A stretch of 64,000 bases of DNA from DASZQY01 sp035548515 (GCA_035548515.1 DASZSW010000037.1:124001-188000), one strand, 5' to 3'. Positions 8,544 to 18,202 are shown, numbered from the stretch's first letter. Notes: generated by a model not told the origin, from the sequence alone. Numbers and translations: made by a program.

Positions 8544-9367
8544 CGGTCGTCCATCCCTTCCGGCGCGCCGGCCAGATTGGCCTCATCCTTTTCGTCGGCG
8601 CCGTTGTCGGGTTGCCGTTCTATTGGCTGCTGATCACGTCGCTGAAGACGCCAGTCGAGGTGGCGGCCTATCCGCCGACGTGGTTCCCAGGAGAATTCCG
8701 CTGGCAGAACATTCCCGATGCGCTGGCGCTGCTGTCGACCACGTCCATGATCAATTCGGTGATCTTCGCGATAAGTGTCACCCTCCTCCAGCTTTTCCTC
8801 GTCGTGCCGACCGGATTTGCACTGGCCAAGATTCCGTTTCCCGGCCGCCGCGCCCTCTTTTGGATGTTCATCGTCACGTTCTTCGTGCCATTCCAAGTGC
8901 TGCTCATACCGACGTTCCTGATCGTCCGCGACCTTCAATGGATCGACACTTGGCCCGGCCTAGTGTTGCCGATCGTTGCGCAGACGAGTTTCGGCGTTTT
9001 CGTCTTCCGGCAGTTCTACGTCGATCTTCCCGACGAGCTGCTGGAGGCGGCGCGGATGGACGGCGCCAATCTCGGCCAGATATTTGTGCGAATCGTGGTG
9101 CCGCTATCGCGACCGGCGATCGCAGCCTATGTTTCGGTGACCGTGCTCACGGCGTGGAACATGTTCATATGGCCGTTGATCGCAACGACCGATCTTGATC
9201 TCCGCGTCCTGCCCATCGCACTCTCGGCGCTGGTCACGCAGCGCTCGCTGGTCACGCCCAACCTGTCGATGATGGCGGTTCTGCTATCGACGCTGCCGAT
9301 CATCGCGATCTTCATTCCACTGCAGCGCTACTTCGTGAGCGGCCTTGTCGGCGCGGTAAAGGAATAG
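8540..9367 (+). CDS. Sugar ABC transporter permease (MalG-like)
   Basis: 275 aa partner permease with EAA loop LEAARMDGANLGQIFVRIVVP and a MalG-type C-terminus (RYFVSGLVGAVKE). ATG 8540 overlaps the preceding stop by 4 bp. As with the first importer, no ATP-binding subunit gene is present nearby. A shared MsmK/UgpC-type ATPase encoded elsewhere is the usual solution. Confidence 0.9.
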   Translation: MTVVHPFRRAGQIGLILFVGAVVGLPFYWLLITSLKTPVEVAAYPPTWFPGEFRWQNIPDALALLSTTSMINSVIFAISVTLLQLFLVVPTGFALAKIPFPGRRALFWMFIVTFFVPFQVLLIPTFLIVRDLQWIDTWPGLVLPIVAQTSFGVFVFRQFYVDLPDELLEAARMDGANLGQIFVRIVVPLSRPAIAAYVSVTVLTAWNMFIWPLIATTDLDLRVLPIALSALVTQRSLVTPNLSMMAVLLSTLPIIAIFIPLQRYFVSGLVGAVKE

Positions 9368-9395
9368 CGGTCAACACACGGGAGCAAGTCGGGCG

Positions 9396-10148
9396 ATGGC
9401 GGACACGCGCGGCAGGGTCGCCCTTGTGACCGGGGCTTCACGGGGTCTCGGGGCGAGCATGGCGCGAGCGCTCGCTGACTCCGGCTGGGCAGTCGCCGTC
9501 AACTATGTCAGCGATGCGGGAGGCGCTTCGCGCGTCGCAGCGGATATCGTTACCGCCGGCGGCCGGGCGCAGACCGCGCGCTTCGACGTCACCGACGATT
9601 CGGCGGTGGGGATCGGTATGGCGGAGATCGCGAAGACGCTTGGTCCCGTTGAGCTGATCGTCAACAACGCCACCGGTCCGCAACCGACGCTCCCCATTGA
9701 AGAGCAGACTTGGCAACACCACCTCGATCAGCTTCGCTTTTTCGTTAAGGCTCCATTGATCATCCTACAAACTGTCCTTGGCGACTGGCGGGCGCGAAAG
9801 GTCGGTCGAATCGTCAATATCGGGAGCGAGGCCGCTGAGCTCGGCGATCCCGCTTTCGGACATTACGTCGCGGCTAAAGCCGCGATGGCTGGACTGACTC
9901 GATCATGGGCTCGCGAACTCGGTCCAGACGGCATAAACGTAAATCTTGTCGCTCCCGGATGGATCCCTGTTGAGCGACACAGCGGCACCAGTCCAGAGAC
10001 TCTCGACGCTTATCGCCGAATGGTGGCACTACGACGGACCGGCCGGCCAGAAGATGTTGCGGCAACCGTGGTGTTTTTGGCGTCCCAACGCGCGGATTTC
10101 ATTACCGGCCAAACCATTGTCGTGAATGGCGGCCGCACTCTGGCGTAG
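9396..10148 (+). CDS. SDR-family NAD(P)-dependent oxidoreductase (FabG-like)
   Basis: 250 aa classical short-chain dehydrogenase. It shows the cofactor motif TGASRGLG near residue 14, the structural NNA motif (IVNNATG), the catalytic Ser in IVNIGS and the YxxxK pair in HYVAAK. The C-terminal block (RTGRPEDVAATVVFLASQ...ITGQTIVVNGG) is FabG-like. It lies 28 bp after the last permease, so it is co-transcribed and probably oxidises the imported sugar or polyol. The substrate cannot be deduced. Confidence 0.88.
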   Translation: MADTRGRVALVTGASRGLGASMARALADSGWAVAVNYVSDAGGASRVAADIVTAGGRAQTARFDVTDDSAVGIGMAEIAKTLGPVELIVNNATGPQPTLPIEEQTWQHHLDQLRFFVKAPLIILQTVLGDWRARKVGRIVNIGSEAAELGDPAFGHYVAAKAAMAGLTRSWARELGPDGINVNLVAPGWIPVERHSGTSPETLDAYRRMVALRRTGRPEDVAATVVFLASQRADFITGQTIVVNGGRTLA

Positions 10149-10153
10149 GCACC

Positions 10154-10193
10154 GGCAACCGCACAACGACACTACGGGTTGCCAAGGCTTTTT
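10154..10193 (+). terminator. Possible intrinsic terminator of the sugar operon
   Basis: GGCAACC (10154-10160) pairs with GGTTGCC (10177-10183); AAGGC and five T follow. The 16-nt loop makes it weak. It comes right after the SDR stop and marks the end of the left chromosomal block. The rest of the gap up to 10,301 shows no gene. Confidence 0.45.
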
Positions 10194-10301
10194 AGGGCAA
10201 GGGATGATACCTTCGGCAGCGCGCGGCTACGGTGGAGTGTTCGGTGCGCCCGATCGTCTCCGTGGGTGGCGGCGACGCTCCGATCGACCTCTTGCTAATG
10301 A

Positions 10302-10949
10302 TCAGAAGGATGCGGCCACCGCGAACTCCACGTTCACGTAGAGGCGCACGACGCCGGCGGCGCCCATGGCTGTCAGGTTCGTGATCACGAGCCCCTCGTT
10401 CGGCGCCAGCACGATCAACTGGTCGCCGGTGTATTGATCCCAGAGATTGTTCTGCACAGGGACCAGCCCTTGACCCGCGCCACCGGACCAGGCGCCAATC
10501 TGCGCAAGCGGGTTGGTGTCGAGGGTTCGGGTCCCGGCCGTCAAGGCAGCGGTGGCCGCAATCCTCGCGTCCATTGAGTTGGGTGCGACCAGCGAGGTGC
10601 GAACCTTGGTGTTGTTGCCGGCAATCGAGATTGCAGTGCCGCCCGAGTCCGATGCCGTAAACGACCGGGCGAAGAACAGACCGTAGTCGACGGCCTGCGC
10701 GGTCGTGAACGCCGTCGTTGTCAGGAAGCCGAGACCGATATGGCGAACGAGTACGAGTTCGCCATTGCCGGCGGCGTTCCTCAGCGAGAACACCGGCCCA
10801 TTGGCGGCGACGCCGGTGAGCGCGCCCGACTGGGCGCCGAAGGCAAAATAGCCGGTGAGCTCGAACGGCCTGAGCGATGCGCGAAGCGCGAGCTTGCTCG
10901 CGTCGACGGCCGCCATGCTGCCGGTATTGGGATCTTCGAGGACTGCCAT
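10302..10949 (-). CDS. Phage/GTA virion-associated protein, unknown family
   Basis: 215 aa, rich in Ala, Gly, Thr and Val, with no signal peptide or membrane segment. The C-terminal third (LVPVQNNLWDQYTGDQLIVLAPNEGLVITN...) looks like a beta-rich structural domain of phage particle proteins. It is the last gene of the minus-strand morphogenesis operon, 5 bp after the DUF2793 gene, where tail-fibre or surface-decoration proteins are usual. A particle surface protein is an inference from position and composition; no family is recognised with certainty. Confidence 0.7.
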   Translation of the reverse strand: MAVLEDPNTGSMAAVDASKLALRASLRPFELTGYFAFGAQSGALTGVAANGPVFSLRNAAGNGELVLVRHIGLGFLTTTAFTTAQAVDYGLFFARSFTASDSGGTAISIAGNNTKVRTSLVAPNSMDARIAATAALTAGTRTLDTNPLAQIGAWSGGAGQGLVPVQNNLWDQYTGDQLIVLAPNEGLVITNLTAMGAAGVVRLYVNVEFAVAASF

Positions 10950-10954
10950 GATGA

Positions 10955-11893
10955 TTACCCGATCTGATAGTTGACCTTGATGTTGCGTTTCGCTGCCCCG
11001 CCCCGAGGGGCGGACCAGTAGACGGTCGCCAGGCCGTTGCCGGGCGACGCAGTGAAGATGATGCCGGCGTACATCTGCGCCTCGTCGGCGCGCGTTCCCT
11101 TGCCGGTGTAAGGACCGGGCGCGAGCTGGACGAAGAGCTTCGAGGTCGGCTTGATCGCCGCGTCGGTCAGCGTGAACTTGCCGCTATGCACCGCGGCGGT
11201 GCCGAGATTGATCTCGGCGGTCGCGATCAGCTTTCCCGGCTCGGGGAGTATGCGGCCCGAGGTCCGGTCGATGGAGAAGGCAACGAAATAGGCCGAGCCG
11301 TCGGGGCTGACCTTGAACGCAAAGTCATCGTTGCCGAGGAGACCGATCTCGGCCCGTCCCGACCAATTATCCTCGAAGAGCAGCGACGCCGTCTTGGCGG
11401 CGGCCTCCTTGTTGACGAGGAAGCGGAGATCACCATTGCCACCATTGGCCACCTCGAGGGCCGCAAACAGGACGGCATTGCTCTTGACGGCGAGCTTGTT
11501 TGTCGTGTCGGAGGTCGTGTTGACGCCAAGCATCGACAGGTTCTGAAACGCCAGCACCGATACGAGATCGACCCAGACCGAGCCAGTGAAGACCAGCAGC
11601 CGCAGCTCGTCGGCAAGGTAGGCAAGCATTCCCCGCTCGCCAGGATAGAACCGCCAGGCACCGTCAAGGCAGAAGGCGATCTGTCCTGCGTGACCCGCCC
11701 ATGCGCCGGTCGGGCTCGCCGCCACGAGATAAGTGTCGCCGTCAGTCGGGCTTCCCGGAGGAGCCGCAAGATCGCGGTCGAGGAAATAGAGGTCGATCAG
11801 CGCATCAAGCTGGTTCAGCGCCTCGTTGTGGGTGACCTCCTTCTGCGCCTGGCCCTGCGCGATGTAGGGCAGGCCGAAGCGCGGCGTCGGCAT
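10955..11893 (-). CDS. DUF2793 domain-containing tail protein
   Basis: 312 aa. The N-terminal 110 residues match DUF2793 (LPYIAQGQAQKEVTHNEAL, then GSPTDGDTYLV and WRFYPGERG), a domain common downstream of GTA-like tail-tip genes and in alphaproteobacterial prophages. The rest is a beta-rich region, perhaps a receptor-binding or fibre domain. It starts 33 bp after the large tail-tip gene. A role in particle attachment is inferred from position. Confidence 0.85.
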   Translation of the reverse strand: MPTPRFGLPYIAQGQAQKEVTHNEALNQLDALIDLYFLDRDLAAPPGSPTDGDTYLVAASPTGAWAGHAGQIAFCLDGAWRFYPGERGMLAYLADELRLLVFTGSVWVDLVSVLAFQNLSMLGVNTTSDTTNKLAVKSNAVLFAALEVANGGNGDLRFLVNKEAAAKTASLLFEDNWSGRAEIGLLGNDDFAFKVSPDGSAYFVAFSIDRTSGRILPEPGKLIATAEINLGTAAVHSGKFTLTDAAIKPTSKLFVQLAPGPYTGKGTRADEAQMYAGIIFTASPGNGLATVYWSAPRGGAAKRNIKVNYQIG

Positions 11894-11926
11894 CGCAATT
11901 GTTCCTGACTTGTCGGATGGGCGTGT

Positions 11927-14900
11927 TCAGAGCGTGGCGGCAGCCGGCCGGCCGCGGCCGACGGTAGCGGAGAGCTGGTAGACCTTCACGGAAACGGACG
12001 GTTGCGGCGCCCCGAAATCCGCCGTCTGCTGCGCGGCCGTGTAGGTCGCGGCCGGACTGATCACCGGGATCGTCCGGACGATGGTCGAACCGTTGAGGAT
12101 GTCGACCTCGTAGCGCTCGCTCTCTTCGTTCAGCGGAATGTCGGTCCCATCGGCCCAGACGCCGCCGATCCTCGTTCGACGAACCCAACTGATTGAGAGA
12201 TCGCCGGAACCGTTGCGAGCACCGGCGACATGCACCGGCGACCATGGCATCAAGCCGACGGCGCGGGCCGTGAAGGTTTCCTGCTGCCACGCCGGGTCGG
12301 AGAGGCCGAGCGGCGTCGGGCCCCATTTGTAGAACCGCGCCTGACCACGCTCGGCGAGCGCCGCTTGGAGCTGGTCCACGGCGCCATCGAGAAGAACCAC
12401 GAGCGCTCCCGCTGGAAGCGGCGCGCGCATGGCGTGCTCGGTGCCAAGGCGACCGCGGAGAAGCCTGGTCAGATCATAGGTGCTGGTCGCAACGAGATCG
12501 GCATTGCAGAACTGGACGATTTCCCAATCGCCGTCCGCGTTGAGCAGCGCCAGGGCGTTGGACCGGCCCGACAGGATCGTCTCCTCAGAGACGCTCGCCA
12601 GCTCGCCGGCATAGAGCTGGACCCGCAGCGTGTTGACCACGTCGAAGTAGTCGGTCGGCCCGACGTAGAAGTCGAAGACCGTCTCGCCGATCGTCCCCTT
12701 GATCGGCAGGGCGGTGTCGACCGCGAAGTCGTCGCCGGTCGGGCTGTCCATCACCGTGACGCCGGCAAAGGGCGAGGAGGTCGTCGCCACGTAAGGCGCA
12801 AAGGGAATATCGGAATCGCGGAGGACCGGCAGGTCCATGATCTCCAGGATCGCGCGGCCGTAGACGGTCGGCGGAACGAAGGTGGGCGGGGCGATCCCTG
12901 GCAACGGGACGGCATAGATGGCCGACTCGGTGCGCTGCGCTTCGATGGCGCGGGGTCCGCTGTCGGTGATCCGGGTCAGGCGGAACGATCGCGACCGACC
13001 ATCGACGATCAGATCGACGACATCGCCGGGGTCGATGGCAATCAGAGCCGGCGGCAAACTGAGCCGTGCAGTCTCCCGGCCGATCCACGCTTCGGCTAGC
13101 GCCCGGTCGGCGATGGTCTGCGCCTGGATTTCGTCCATGACGAGAGCGAAGCTGGCGTCGCTCTTGCGGTCGGACCAGCCGGCAAGCCGGCTCGCCGAGA
13201 TGCTGCCCGATTGGTAGTCGCCGTTGCCGTCGATGAAGGTGATCGAGACGATGTTGGGAAGCTCGGTCTCCTCAGCCCGAATCAGCGTGGCGATCTCGCC
13301 GCGATCGGGAAGGACGCAATCGGCAATGGCGATGGAGGTAACCGGTGCGCGCCCACGGGGCACGAAGCGGATCACCCCCTCGCTTTCGACCGCATCGAAG
13401 GCGAAGGCGTTCATCAGCATCTCGATCTCGGCGCGCGGGCTCATCGGCTGGTCGCGCACATAGCCGACGACCACCCCGAAGAGACCCGATACATCGACAT
13501 CGGTGAAGCCGACCCGGGCACAGCGCTCGGCGACGAGTGCCGCGAGATCGGCGAGCCCGATCTTGCCGGTCAGCCAATGGCCGAGCGGCCAGAGCGGTCC
13601 GTCACCCCACGCATCGGTGCGTGCCGGCCAGGCAGGATAGGGTCGCGCATCCCATGTCCAGACGGCGACCGTGCCGATCATCCGGCCGCCATAGACGGAC
13701 GACACCGGGTTGTTGCCGGCACCGGCGCTCCAGTATTGGAGGAGGGCCTCGATGCCGCGGCGCTGGATCAGGTCGTCCCGCGTGCCGCGGCTGTAGTACG
13801 GAAGCGCGCTCTCGGAGGATTTCGGGTCGTAGAAGACGTTCGGCTGGTTGGTGCCCTTGTCGACCGAAGGGACGCCGAACTCGGTGAACCAGATCGGCTT
13901 CGACTGCGGCGTCCATGCGGTAGCCGATCCGCTCTGGGTGCCGCCCGGCCGGTTGAAGTGTTGGTTCAGCCACCAGCTCCGCACGTCCTTGGCGCGGTAG
14001 ACCCACGGCTTGCCATAGGCGCCGTCGGTGATCGGCGTCCGTGTCTGGGCGTCGCGATCGGCGTCGCTGGCGTAGTACCAGTCGAAATACTCGCCGCCCT
14101 CGATGTTCGCTTGCAGATAGGAGCGCTGGTAGATCGACGCGGCGGTGAGCGCATCGAGATGGGGTGTATCCCGCCAGTCGGAGAGCGGCACGTAGAGGTC
14201 GATGCCGACGAAATCGATGTTCGAGTCCGCCCAGAGCGGATCGAGGTGAAAGAAGAGATCGCCACTGCCGTCCGAGGGCTGGTAGCGGCCGTAGTCGGAC
14301 CAGTCGGCGGCGTAGCCGACCTTGACCCCCGAGCCGAGGATCGTCTTGGCGTCGTCGGCGAGGTCCTTGAGCCTGTCGACCGCCGGGAAATGCGTGCCGC
14401 TGTCGCGGACGGCGCAGACGCCGCGGAGCTCAGAGCCGATGATGAAGCCGTCGATGGCGCTCGCCGCAACGCCGTTGATGGCGTCGCAGAGCTTGGCGTA
14501 GTGCAGGATGAAGCGGCGGAAGCTCCATTCGCTCGGACCTGAGTAGCTGGTCGTCACATCGTTGGTGGAACCGTTGACCGAGACGCTGATCTGGCTGCGC
14601 GTCACCGAACCGAAGAAACCGGAGATCTGGCTCGTCGCCGCACCGGTCTTGTCGACCGTGCCGAGCTGTCCCGGCGCCGGGTCGCAGGTGATCCGTCCCC
14701 GCCACGGATAGACCGGCTGGCCGGTAGTCCCAGTCCACGGATCAGGGAGTGTGTTGCCGGCGGCGATGTCCATGAAAAGGAAGGGATAGAAGACAACCGA
14801 GAAGCCGCGCGCCTTCAGGTCGCGGACGGCGCGGACGACGGAATCATCGGACGGCGTGCCGCCATAGGCCGGGCGCCCATCGACTGTGCTGACCACCGCC

Positions 14901-15850
14901 GCGCCGCCACGGGTGATGCCATGAACTTTCCAGGCATCGGGCGTCGTTGTCTTGCTCGATACCTCGACCTTCGGCCGGACGGTGCAATGGCCGGCGCGGA
15001 GATCGTCGCCGAACCAGCCGACCACCAGCAGAACCGTATTGACGCTCGGCAGCGAGTCCTGGAGGTCGTCGAGAGCAATGTTCCAGTCGGCGGTGCCCTG
15101 GCCCGAGAACGCATTTTCGGGGGTGCTGGCGCCACCGCCGAGGTCCCGGGTCTCTATCACCGTGTCGTAGACCCGTTCGCCGGCACCCGGGATGAGGGTG
15201 ATCGCTTCGACGATATCTTCGAGGCCGGAACCGTCGGTCGGGCTGACGCGGCGAAAGACCTCAAAATTGAGCTGCGGGATGCGGTTGCCGAAGGCGCCGA
15301 TGGCGAAGTTCTCGAAGACCACATAGGCGGCGCCGCGATAGGCCGACGTATTGGCCGAGCCCTCGATGCCCTCGATCAGGGAATCCGGCGATTGGCTTGC
15401 GCCGCCCTTGTGGACGCGCATGGTGACGCCCTTCCGGTCGAGCGGCTTGCCGTCCGCCCAGATGCGCCCGATCCGGTCAATCTGTCCTTCGCAGAGCCCG
15501 ACCGCGAAGTTGGCGAAGTAGGAGAAGGTGGTCGTCTCCACGCCTCCGCCGCCGCCCTTGCCGCCCTGCTTCTCGGTCTTGGCGACTTCCTTGAATTTCG
15601 TGGCCCAAATGATCTGCCCGGCGATCCTCACCCGCCCGGCAATCTCAGGGATCGGTGCGCCCTCAGTCGATGCCTGGACCTGCAGGCTGTCGAGACGCGG
15701 GCCTTCGCTCTTCTGCGGACCGGGGCCGAAGAGGCGGGCATCGATATAGCCGCCGGCGACGGTGGCCAATGCCCCGACAACGGTCGTGACCCATGCGGCT
15801 GCGCCGCTGGTCAGCGCCGCAGCACCGGCGGTGAGAAGAAGCGTTGCCAT
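11927..15850 (-). CDS. Tail-tip/baseplate protein with GTA TIM-barrel domain (GTA gp15-like)
   Basis: 1307 aa, the usual size for the multidomain hub of GTA-type tails. The N-terminus is hydrophobic (TAGAAALTSGAAAWVTTVVGA). Residues about 240-720 hold the GTA TIM-barrel-like domain (RDLKARGFSVVFYPFLFMDI, then a glycosidase-like block with WFTEFGVPSVDKGTNQPN). The central part matches phage-tail-3-like baseplate hubs and the C-terminal part has beta domains that may bind the cell surface. It follows the NlpC/P60 gene in the canonical gp12-gp13-gp14-gp15 order. It probably penetrates the outer envelope during DNA delivery. Confidence 0.92.
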   Translation of the reverse strand: MATLLLTAGAAALTSGAAAWVTTVVGALATVAGGYIDARLFGPGPQKSEGPRLDSLQVQASTEGAPIPEIAGRVRIAGQIIWATKFKEVAKTEKQGGKGGGGGVETTTFSYFANFAVGLCEGQIDRIGRIWADGKPLDRKGVTMRVHKGGASQSPDSLIEGIEGSANTSAYRGAAYVVFENFAIGAFGNRIPQLNFEVFRRVSPTDGSGLEDIVEAITLIPGAGERVYDTVIETRDLGGGASTPENAFSGQGTADWNIALDDLQDSLPSVNTVLLVVGWFGDDLRAGHCTVRPKVEVSSKTTTPDAWKVHGITRGGAAVVSTVDGRPAYGGTPSDDSVVRAVRDLKARGFSVVFYPFLFMDIAAGNTLPDPWTGTTGQPVYPWRGRITCDPAPGQLGTVDKTGAATSQISGFFGSVTRSQISVSVNGSTNDVTTSYSGPSEWSFRRFILHYAKLCDAINGVAASAIDGFIIGSELRGVCAVRDSGTHFPAVDRLKDLADDAKTILGSGVKVGYAADWSDYGRYQPSDGSGDLFFHLDPLWADSNIDFVGIDLYVPLSDWRDTPHLDALTAASIYQRSYLQANIEGGEYFDWYYASDADRDAQTRTPITDGAYGKPWVYRAKDVRSWWLNQHFNRPGGTQSGSATAWTPQSKPIWFTEFGVPSVDKGTNQPNVFYDPKSSESALPYYSRGTRDDLIQRRGIEALLQYWSAGAGNNPVSSVYGGRMIGTVAVWTWDARPYPAWPARTDAWGDGPLWPLGHWLTGKIGLADLAALVAERCARVGFTDVDVSGLFGVVVGYVRDQPMSPRAEIEMLMNAFAFDAVESEGVIRFVPRGRAPVTSIAIADCVLPDRGEIATLIRAEETELPNIVSITFIDGNGDYQSGSISASRLAGWSDRKSDASFALVMDEIQAQTIADRALAEAWIGRETARLSLPPALIAIDPGDVVDLIVDGRSRSFRLTRITDSGPRAIEAQRTESAIYAVPLPGIAPPTFVPPTVYGRAILEIMDLPVLRDSDIPFAPYVATTSSPFAGVTVMDSPTGDDFAVDTALPIKGTIGETVFDFYVGPTDYFDVVNTLRVQLYAGELASVSEETILSGRSNALALLNADGDWEIVQFCNADLVATSTYDLTRLLRGRLGTEHAMRAPLPAGALVVLLDGAVDQLQAALAERGQARFYKWGPTPLGLSDPAWQQETFTARAVGLMPWSPVHVAGARNGSGDLSISWVRRTRIGGVWADGTDIPLNEESERYEVDILNGSTIVRTIPVISPAATYTAAQQTADFGAPQPSVSVKVYQLSATVGRGRPAAATL

Positions 15851-15862
15851 GGAATGATCGGA

Positions 15863-16294
15863 TCAGTCCTCGACGCCCGGAAAGGCGAAGACAAAACGGA
15901 TGCGTCGCCGCCACCAGGAGCCGAGCGAAACTTCGGCCACCGGATGGGACTCGATGCCGTGGACCATGCGGTCGGGGGCGACCAGGATGGCGCAATGCTT
16001 AGCGGGCGCGTGGTCATTGAGGGCGAAGAGAACGAGATCGCCGGGCTGCATGTTGGCGATTGCGATGGGCGTCATGTGCCGGCCGGCCGCGTCGGCGAGA
16101 GTTTCTCTGCGACGCGCTTCGGCCCAGTCGCGCGAATAGGCTGGCGGCGCCTCGGGCTCATTGCCGTGGAGCCCCCGCCAGACGCCACGGGCGAGACCGA
16201 GGCAGTCACATCCGACGCCCTTCAGCGATGCTTGATGGCGATAGGGCGTACCGATCCACGACCGCGCTTCGGCGACGATGGTGTCGCGCGTCAC
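15863..16294 (-). CDS. NlpC/P60 phage cell-wall peptidase (GTA gp14-like)
   Basis: 143 aa, a complete NlpC/P60 domain. The catalytic Cys lies in GVGCDCLGLARGVW (residues about 27-40) and the His in HCAILVAPDRMVHG. It is a tail-associated peptidoglycan peptidase that cuts the wall during DNA injection. Its ATG overlaps the stop of the DUF2163 gene (ATGA), and it lies 12 bp upstream of the tail-tip gene, the classical GTA order. Confidence 0.93.
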   Translation of the reverse strand: MTRDTIVAEARSWIGTPYRHQASLKGVGCDCLGLARGVWRGLHGNEPEAPPAYSRDWAEARRRETLADAAGRHMTPIAIANMQPGDLVLFALNDHAPAKHCAILVAPDRMVHGIESHPVAEVSLGSWWRRRIRFVFAFPGVED

Positions 16295-17178
16295 GTGAGC
16301 GCGCTCCCATCATTGCCGTCGCCCTTGGTCGGATAGGAAAGGGCAAAGTCGTTGCCGGGCATGTGCGGGAAGCCCCCGAAATTGACCACATTGGAGAAGC
16401 GGCCGCGGCAGGTCGCCAGCGTCTTGTCGCAACCGGCGGTGACGGTGAAGGCATCGCCGATCGTGATCGGGTCGGGCATCGGCAGGAAGAGCGAGAGCCG
16501 TGACGACCCCGTCCCGTGCGTGTGTGCCTTCACCTCCACGGCTAGCCCGGCATTGGCGCCCGAGGTCCAAAGCAGACGGCCGCGCGTCAAAACACCAGTT
16601 GCCAGCGAGCCAAGGCCGCTCGCCGTGAAGTCGAAGGCGCCGAGCACCTGAACCACCGCGCCGGTTCCGTGCCGGCCAACAGCAGTCAGATCGACCGTGC
16701 AACGGGAGTCGCCAAGCTCCCAGGCACAGCTTCGCTGGAAGATGCGGCCCGCTGCCTGGTCGAGGCGAGCAGCCAGCCCACGGAGTTCGGCGGTGAAGGC
16801 GAGCGTCCCGCGCGAGACCTGGCCGAGGTAGCCGGAACGAAGGATGACCCGTTGCGATGTGTCCTGCCAATTGACGAGATAGATCGTCACCGCTGCATCG
16901 TCATAGCGGCCGGCGTGAAGATCGTCCTCGGTGATCGCCGCCGAACTGAGGGCCCCTTCCACGTCGAGATTGGAGACGGCAAGCCCGAGCTGGTCCTCGA
17001 TCGAGGTGGCGGTGAAGCCGCTGGCGGCACGATACGTCAGACTGCCGAAGGCCAGATCCCGGTCATGGTCAGTGAAGCCCATGACGGTCCCGTCCTTCCG
17101 CTCGACCTGCCAGCAGCGGCAAAGCGTTGTCACCCCGCCAGCCAAATGGGCGGCGAGGCCAGGATCGAGAGATTTCAT
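16291..17178 (-). CDS. DUF2163 / BR0599-type tail protein (GTA gp13-like)
   Basis: 295 aa. The N-terminus (HLAGGVTTLCRCWQVERKDG, then GFTDHDRDL) is the DUF2163 signature. The C-terminal part has the conserved Cys residues of the BR0599 domain (RSCAWELGDSRCTVDL and CDKTLATCRGRFSN, then FGGFPHMPGND). In RcGTA this is a distal tail hub component. Here it is separated from its usual upstream neighbour, the DUF2460 gene, by a 2.6-kb insertion carrying TetR and SDR genes. Confidence 0.93.
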   Translation of the reverse strand: MKSLDPGLAAHLAGGVTTLCRCWQVERKDGTVMGFTDHDRDLAFGSLTYRAASGFTATSIEDQLGLAVSNLDVEGALSSAAITEDDLHAGRYDDAAVTIYLVNWQDTSQRVILRSGYLGQVSRGTLAFTAELRGLAARLDQAAGRIFQRSCAWELGDSRCTVDLTAVGRHGTGAVVQVLGAFDFTASGLGSLATGVLTRGRLLWTSGANAGLAVEVKAHTHGTGSSRLSLFLPMPDPITIGDAFTVTAGCDKTLATCRGRFSNVVNFGGFPHMPGNDFALSYPTKGDGNDGSALT

Positions 17179-17440
17179 AGAAGAATCTGAGAGTTAGATT
17201 GGAAAAGGGTCCGCGCCCGAAGCGTCAGTTCATTCGAAGGCGCTAGGAAGCCTAGGGTCGGCTATGCGCCAAAAGCGATCTTTAGATGTGGGCAACGTGA
17301 GGCGGCAACTAGGCCATCCTTACGATGGCTATTGCGGGAGCTACCTATTGCCGGCTCCGCTTGCATTTGCCTTGGGACTGTCTCTCAGAAGGGAACGCCG
17401 TTACCGAATGTCGCCTTGATCGCGTCCACCCCATCCAGCA

Positions 17441-18073
17441 TCAACCTTCCGGCGTGGCTTTTCCCCGCCGCGGTAGGAGGACTAATTCCGCCGCTTCCTT
17501 GGCGTCGTTGAGGAGCGTCTTGCGCGGCATGCCCATCTGCGCGCGCATCGTCAGACCGCGCGACAGGTCGACGAGCTGGCTCGCGCGCGCGGCTACGGGA
17601 AAGTCAGGCGGGATTTCTCCCGCGCTGATCGCGTCGCGGAAACGGCGTTCCACGAACGCGACGGCGCCAGCTGCGGCGTCCTTCAGGAACTGCTTGACCT
17701 CAGCGTCGTCTACAAGGGGTGCGACGCACTCGATGAGACACCCCGGGGCGGAACCTTCCTCGGTCGCAGTTTCTACGGCGTGCCTCAGGAAACCGGCGAC
17801 CGAGTCGCGAAGAGTCGGCGGCGCGAACAGCGCCTTCGCGGCGCGAGCACCCTTTGCCTCCGCGTATGCTCGAAGGACGCGCAAAAATAGCGTCCGCTTG
17901 TCGCCGAAGACTGAATACAGGCTCGGCCGTCCCACGCCCATCCCGGCGACGAGATCATCGATCGTCGCGCCGTCATAACCCTTCGAACGGAACACCAGGG
18001 TCGCCTTTTCCAACGCCTGCCGCTCATCGAAGCTGCGCGGCCGCCCCCGCGGCCTGACGGTATTTGGAAACAT
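17441..18073 (-). CDS. TetR/AcrR-family transcriptional regulator
   Basis: 210 aa. The N-terminal TetR helix-turn-helix is at residues about 10-55 (TIDDLVAGMGVGRPSLYSVFGDKRTLF) and is followed by a ligand-binding helical domain. ATG 18073 is chosen: AGGAG lies about 12 nt upstream and the N-terminus is typical (MFPNTVRPRGRPRSF). The gene is divergent from an SDR gene with only 129 bp between starts, so it probably represses that SDR and itself. It is not a phage gene; it lies inside the tail operon as inserted cargo. Confidence 0.9.
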   Translation of the reverse strand: MFPNTVRPRGRPRSFDERQALEKATLVFRSKGYDGATIDDLVAGMGVGRPSLYSVFGDKRTLFLRVLRAYAEAKGARAAKALFAPPTLRDSVAGFLRHAVETATEEGSAPGCLIECVAPLVDDAEVKQFLKDAAAGAVAFVERRFRDAISAGEIPPDFPVAARASQLVDLSRGLTMRAQMGMPRKTLLNDAKEAAELVLLPRRGKATPEG

Positions 18074-18088
18074 CTGGTTCAAAACTCC

Positions 18089-18135
18089 TTGACTGCGACC
18101 TTCGTGCCGATATATAACCAAACAGTTCAAAAATT
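18089..18135. promoter_or_regulatory. Divergent TetR/SDR promoter-operator region
   Basis: On the plus strand TTGACT (18089-18094), a 16-bp spacer and TATATA (18111-18116) form a good promoter for the SDR gene. The AT-rich stretch after it contains ACAGTTCAAAAA, which resembles GGTTCAAAA at 18077-18085. The two related half-sites may be TetR contacts, but this is only suggested by the sequence. Confidence 0.5.
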
Positions 18136-18202
18136 ACAAGGCGGCCCCTGCTTTGCGGGAGGCTCCTTCCACCTTTCCCTTCACCTCACCACGGACCCAC
18201 TC

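Noticed and set aside
13211..14542. 443-codon plus-strand open frame opposite the tail-tip gene
   Set aside because: Composition is that of a GC-rich antisense shadow; no family motif; it lies fully inside a well-supported gene.
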